NCBI GenBank assembly: GCA_030426955.1
Contig: JAUHXS010000006.1
Location: forward strand, 1-64,000
From: Bacteroidia bacterium
Lineage (GTDB): Bacteria > Bacteroidota > Bacteroidia > Chitinophagales > JAUHXS01
Direction of reading: 5' to 3'
Length of the DNA stretch: 64,000 nt
The stretch's first letter is position 1; each line of letters opens with the position of its first letter. The notes beneath the pieces are model-generated. The model made no database searches. It saw only the letters and a list, made by a program, of their open reading frames with translations, and was not told where the DNA came from. The translations under genes were made by a program, and so were the position numbers. Positions 60,737-64,000 of the stretch are shown piece by piece.

Positions 60737-62932
60737 CTATTTTGCAAGAAATATATTTCCAGTGAAGAATTCTATTTTACTGCTTAAGTCTTTTGTCTTG
60801 ATGTGATATAAGTATATACCATTATTAGCTAGTTCTCCATTAAAAGTTCCGTCCCAACCTTCATTATTCTCTGAAAAGTATATAACATTTCCATATCGGT
60901 CATAAATAGTTATTGTGAAATCTGCTCCGCTTACTTTGGGTTGAAATATGTCGTTTTGTGAGTCTCCATTAGGGCTGAATGTATTAGGAATATAAGTTCC
61001 GCAACTTCCTACCAATACGGTTAAGGAGGTTGAGTCAACTTGGCATTGGTTTTGTGTAAAAAGCTTATACGTAGTCGTCGTCTCGGGAGATAAGTATGTG
61101 TATGGCGATAGGTTGTTGCTAACTTTAGAATCAGGTGTCCAAAGATAACTGAAGTGGGTTGGAGCATTTAACCAGCCATGTTCGACGGAGTCGCCTAAAC
61201 AAATAGAAGCATCTCCAATATTGTGAAGCTCATCAGTTGTATATAGCGGAATTGTGTAAATGGTCATGGTATCTTGCCACACTTGGCATTGGTCATCAAT
61301 GGTTATAAAGTAAGTTGTTGTATCAGTTAAGTAGGTAGTAGGTGTTGGGGAAGATGGGCTGTTTAGAGTAGATCCAGATGACCAAGAGAAAGTATAGTTG
61401 CTTGGGGCATTTTGCAAACCAATTATTGTAGAGTCATTTTGACATATTAATGTATCCTTAAAAAGGTCTATTGGATGACTATCATTCACTTCAACTGTTA
61501 TGGAATCGTACCAAGTTGTACACAGATATTGTATTTCTGCTATATAAGTAGTTGTTGAAGCAGGAGATGCTTTGGGATTGTTTGAATTTGGATCATTGAG
61601 TCCGCTTGTCGGTGTCCAAGACACCGTAACTAAGCAACCTACGTCGTTGCCTAATGAGGCGGAGTCTCCGGGGCAGATAATAGTATCACTTTTTGCAAAT
61701 TTCTGACTTTCTGGAATAGCAATTGGTTGATATACAAACCTGTTGTTTAGCTCATAGGTGCCTTTTACTCGGTTTAGGTTTATCGTATGAGCCACAAATC
61801 CAGGATTCCCATAATTATTAGGATCTGTTAAAGTAGATAGAAAAGAGTCCGTGTTGGCTATGTATACTTTGCCATCTGGTCCAAGTCTTGTAGCTTTTGA
61901 GCTAAGGAAGTCTGGGTACTGTCCCCAAGTACCCAAGTTAAGAGTTAGTTGTGTGCTAGATGGATTGGGGACAAATCTTTTGTATTGATACAAGGTAGAT
62001 GTGAATGGAGCACTAAATCCTGTTCTTCGGAAAGCATATATCAATGAATCATTTGGTGAAAATGCGATGCCAGAATAGTACGAAGTCGTTGAATTGAATG
62101 TGGTAATAGTTTTAGCATTACTTACAATTCCACATGATCTGTCAAAGTCATAAAGTTGAACACGACCCACATAGCCAGGAGGAGAAGTTGACGCTGATTC
62201 TCCCGATATAAGTGCGTTTCCATCATACGATGGAACAAGAAGTCTACCGCCAGATCCATAAAAACCGGCACTACTAATTACAGGAGTTGGACATACCCCG
62301 TTTTCTGTAACTAAAAATGCATAGAAGTTATTGCTATTATGTTTTCTGGTAATAATCCAATAATCAATGTTATTCGCGTGCATAATAGCGGTTAGTTTTT
62401 CGGCCGTTGAATCCACAAGGTTAACGTTTTTATTTAATGGTTCGATGTCTCCTAGTGGTGAACCAATAGACCCATTGCCAGGAAGTGTCATGTCGACAAT
62501 AGAATAGCTCAAGCCGTCAAACTCATCTTTAGGACCTATATTATCTGACGAACAAGAACGACCGTCAATAGTAAATATGTAGTGTTTATTAGGGTTACCT
62601 ATAACGGGAGTAATTATGGCGCTCATTGCGCTGTGCCATCCGCCATAGAGTGTATCTCCTAAAGGCATCAAGCTATGTGTGCTGTCCCATACATTGACAC
62701 CGTTTGTATAAAAAAGTAAATTACCGTTTTCATCACAGATGGCAGATGCTCCTTCAATAATAAAAGTATTGTCAAAGTTTCCGTTAGTTAAAACTTCTAA
62801 TGTAGTATCCGTATCTAAATTGAAATCTAAGCCCAGACCACGTCCAAAATACCAGATGTTGTGTTCAAACTGGGCATTGCTTTTTAGAAGGAAAATTATC
62901 AGAAATGATACAGATAATATGTGCTTTAACAT
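60737..62932 (-). CDS. CHU_C (T9SS type B) secreted propeller protein, paralogue B
   Basis: A 731-residue protein with a signal peptide (ILSVSFLIIFLLKSNAQ). The N-terminal propeller-like region includes IWYFGRGLGLDFN, GNLLFYTNGVNVWDS and AIMHANNIDYWIITRKH. Three PKD-like repeats follow, each with a Cys and a WTP/WSS motif (GCLVTVSWTPTSGL, YTFSWSSGSTLN, FSYLWTPDSKVS). The C-terminal CHU_C domain starts YIPNTFSPNGDSQNDIF. It is the tandem neighbour and clear paralogue of the last gene in the window, and related to the gene at 53007. Predicted to be on the cell surface. Confidence 0.87.
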   Translation of the reverse strand: MLKHILSVSFLIIFLLKSNAQFEHNIWYFGRGLGLDFNLDTDTTLEVLTNGNFDNTFIIEGASAICDENGNLLFYTNGVNVWDSTHSLMPLGDTLYGGWHSAMSAIITPVIGNPNKHYIFTIDGRSCSSDNIGPKDEFDGLSYSIVDMTLPGNGSIGSPLGDIEPLNKNVNLVDSTAEKLTAIMHANNIDYWIITRKHNSNNFYAFLVTENGVCPTPVISSAGFYGSGGRLLVPSYDGNALISGESASTSPPGYVGRVQLYDFDRSCGIVSNAKTITTFNSTTSYYSGIAFSPNDSLIYAFRRTGFSAPFTSTLYQYKRFVPNPSSTQLTLNLGTWGQYPDFLSSKATRLGPDGKVYIANTDSFLSTLTDPNNYGNPGFVAHTINLNRVKGTYELNNRFVYQPIAIPESQKFAKSDTIICPGDSASLGNDVGCLVTVSWTPTSGLNDPNSNNPKASPASTTTYIAEIQYLCTTWYDSITVEVNDSHPIDLFKDTLICQNDSTIIGLQNAPSNYTFSWSSGSTLNSPSSPTPTTYLTDTTTYFITIDDQCQVWQDTMTIYTIPLYTTDELHNIGDASICLGDSVEHGWLNAPTHFSYLWTPDSKVSNNLSPYTYLSPETTTTYKLFTQNQCQVDSTSLTVLVGSCGTYIPNTFSPNGDSQNDIFQPKVSGADFTITIYDRYGNVIYFSENNEGWDGTFNGELANNGIYLYHIKTKDLSSKIEFFTGNIFLAK

Positions 62933-63039
62933 CTTAGATAATATTTGGTATCATTAAAATAACATAAATATCAATACAATTCAATACATAGAATTTTTAT
63001 TTTACTAAGTTCAGTGTACTACTTTGCAATGTAAACCGA

Positions 63040-63999
63040 TTACCTTATGGCGGTGATGTTGCCTATGTATGAATGCTTGTTATTACTGTAATCAGAATAT
63101 TTGAGATTGTAGGTGTAGGTACCAGGCCGTACGAGTTTATTATTGCAATATCCGTCCCATTTTATATCAGTAGAAGATTGGTACAATAGCACACCTCTTT
63201 CGTCATATATAGCTAGATGTGCTTCTTTTCCATTAATGATAGGTTTAAATATGTCATTTTCATTATCATTATTCGGGCTAAACGCATTTGGGACGTAGAT
63301 GCCACAATTTTCAACCGAAATTGTGAACTTAGTCGAGTCCAACTGGCATTGATTCTGTGCAAATAAGCCAAAACTATGTGTTTGGGGTGGAGATAAAGTG
63401 GCGTGAGGCATATTTGAGTTTGATATATATTCTTCGCTTTTCCATGAGTACTCAAAGTGTGGAGGAGCATCTTGCCATCCATACTCTAAAGAATCTCCCT
63501 CGCACAAGGTCGTATTCTTAATAGCATGAAGTTCATCTGTAGAATATTCAGGAATAACGTTAACCATTATAGTGTCTTTCCACGATACACATTGGTCATC
63601 TATATCTATAATGTAAGTTGCAGACGTATTTAAGAACGCAGTTGGTGCAGAAAGATTGTTATTATTAAGACCAGTAGTAGGACTCCAGGAGAAAGAGTAA
63701 TGTGAGCTTGCATTACTCCATCCAATTATAGTGGAATCCTTATGACATATAGTAGTATCATTAAAAAGGTCGGGGTGCCCATCCTGAATATAAACTGTAA
63801 TAGTATCATACCATGTAGAACAAAGGTAGGATACCTCTAAAATATAAGTAGTTGTTTGTTGTGGGGTAGCAGTTGGATTGGATATGTCCGTGCTATCTAA
63901 TCCAATAGAAGGAGTCCAGTTAAAGGTCATATTGCAAGTATTGTGTTGATAGCCTATGATGGTAGAGCTGCCATCACATATGGTAGTATCAGATTTTGC
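63040..63999 (-). CDS. CHU_C secreted protein, paralogue C (5' end outside window)
   Basis: Only the C-terminal 319 residues are in the window; the frame is open to base 63999, so the Met at 63930 is internal. PKD-like repeats (CNMTFNWTPSIGLD, YSFSWSPTTGLNN, FEYSWKSEEYIS) and a CHU_C domain (YVPNAFSPNNDNENDIF) line up with those of the gene at 60737, including shared phrases such as DTTICHKDSTIIG and TTTYILEVSYLC. A tandem duplication followed by divergence is the simplest explanation. 107 bp separate the two genes. Confidence 0.85.
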   Translation of the reverse strand, partial: AKSDTTICDGSSTIIGYQHNTCNMTFNWTPSIGLDSTDISNPTATPQQTTTYILEVSYLCSTWYDTITVYIQDGHPDLFNDTTICHKDSTIIGWSNASSHYSFSWSPTTGLNNNNLSAPTAFLNTSATYIIDIDDQCVSWKDTIMVNVIPEYSTDELHAIKNTTLCEGDSLEYGWQDAPPHFEYSWKSEEYISNSNMPHATLSPPQTHSFGLFAQNQCQLDSTKFTISVENCGIYVPNAFSPNNDNENDIFKPIINGKEAHLAIYDERGVLLYQSSTDIKWDGYCNNKLVRPGTYTYNLKYSDYSNNKHSYIGNITAIR

Positions 64000-64000
64000 A

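Noticed and set aside
1-64000. CRISPR arrays, tRNA and rRNA genes
   Set aside because: Looked for regularly spaced short repeats and cloverleaf or rRNA-like sequence on both strands and found none; the repeats present are long and few.

Overview
The window looks like a chromosome segment from a gliding-type Bacteroidota bacterium. Seen in the sequence: six secreted or surface proteins ending in a gliding-motility-associated (CHU_C, T9SS type B) domain or, in one case, a type A sorting tail; TAnnTTTG-like -7 promoter elements; almost no Shine-Dalgarno sequences; several TTG/GTG starts; low GC. No rRNA, tRNA or CRISPR array was found. The only firmly recognised RNA gene is the small SRP RNA at 37579-37673.

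Region 1 (1-15.2 kb) is accessory. It opens with the 3' end of an IS3-family transposase. It then holds a tightly overlapping six-gene minus-strand operon (12981 down to 1054): an XRE regulator, a type IIG restriction-modification enzyme with an N-terminal PD-(D/E)XK nuclease, a stand-alone gamma-class adenine methyltransferase, an OLD-family ATPase/TOPRIM nuclease (GajA-like), a UvrD-like helicase (GajB-like), and an archaeo-eukaryotic primase (AEP)-SF2 helicase fusion. I read it as a composite anti-phage system: an Eco57I-like R-M core joined to a Gabija-like pair and a TOTE-type primase-helicase. A palindromic operator overlaps the promoter and start codon of the regulator. The operon and a neighbouring promoterless lipoprotein gene lie between copies of a 334-bp repeat (third copy truncated to 244 bp) with nested inverted repeats and attC-like foldbacks, so the region resembles a gene-cassette array. 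No recombinase is visible.

Region 2 (15.5-31.9 kb) is mostly housekeeping: an aminotransferase, a heptose/sugar kinase, a TrkH potassium transporter and carbonic anhydrase on the plus strand; two T9SS cargo genes; a four-gene operon (UbiA-type phosphoribosyltransferase, methyltransferase, GT-C-like membrane protein, HAD phosphatase) suggesting polyprenyl-phosphate-pentose chemistry; then a lipoprotein, CorA, an AI-2E-type permease, two tandem thioredoxin-like proteins and UbiX. Region 3 (32-43 kb) has a MITE-like palindromic element, a CHU_C protein, a cupin oxygenase, an acyl-CoA carboxylase beta subunit, the SRP RNA, a DJ-1-like lipoprotein, the lpxH-hypothetical-prfA-methyltransferase operon and pdhB.

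Region 4 (43-60.3 kb) is a split surface-polysaccharide locus. Glycosyltransferases, an acetyltransferase, asparagine synthase and an O-antigen-ligase-like protein are on the minus strand (43.2-49.8 kb). An aminotransferase, a phosphoglycosyl transferase and a CapD/WbpM-like dehydratase are on the plus strand (56.6-60.3 kb). A metalloprotease lipoprotein, a TPR lipoprotein, a saccharopine-dehydrogenase-like protein, a CHU_C protein and a helical protein lie between them. Region 5 (60.3-64 kb) has an undescribed structured RNA leading into a 50-codon ORF, then two tandem CHU_C paralogues; the last gene runs off the window.
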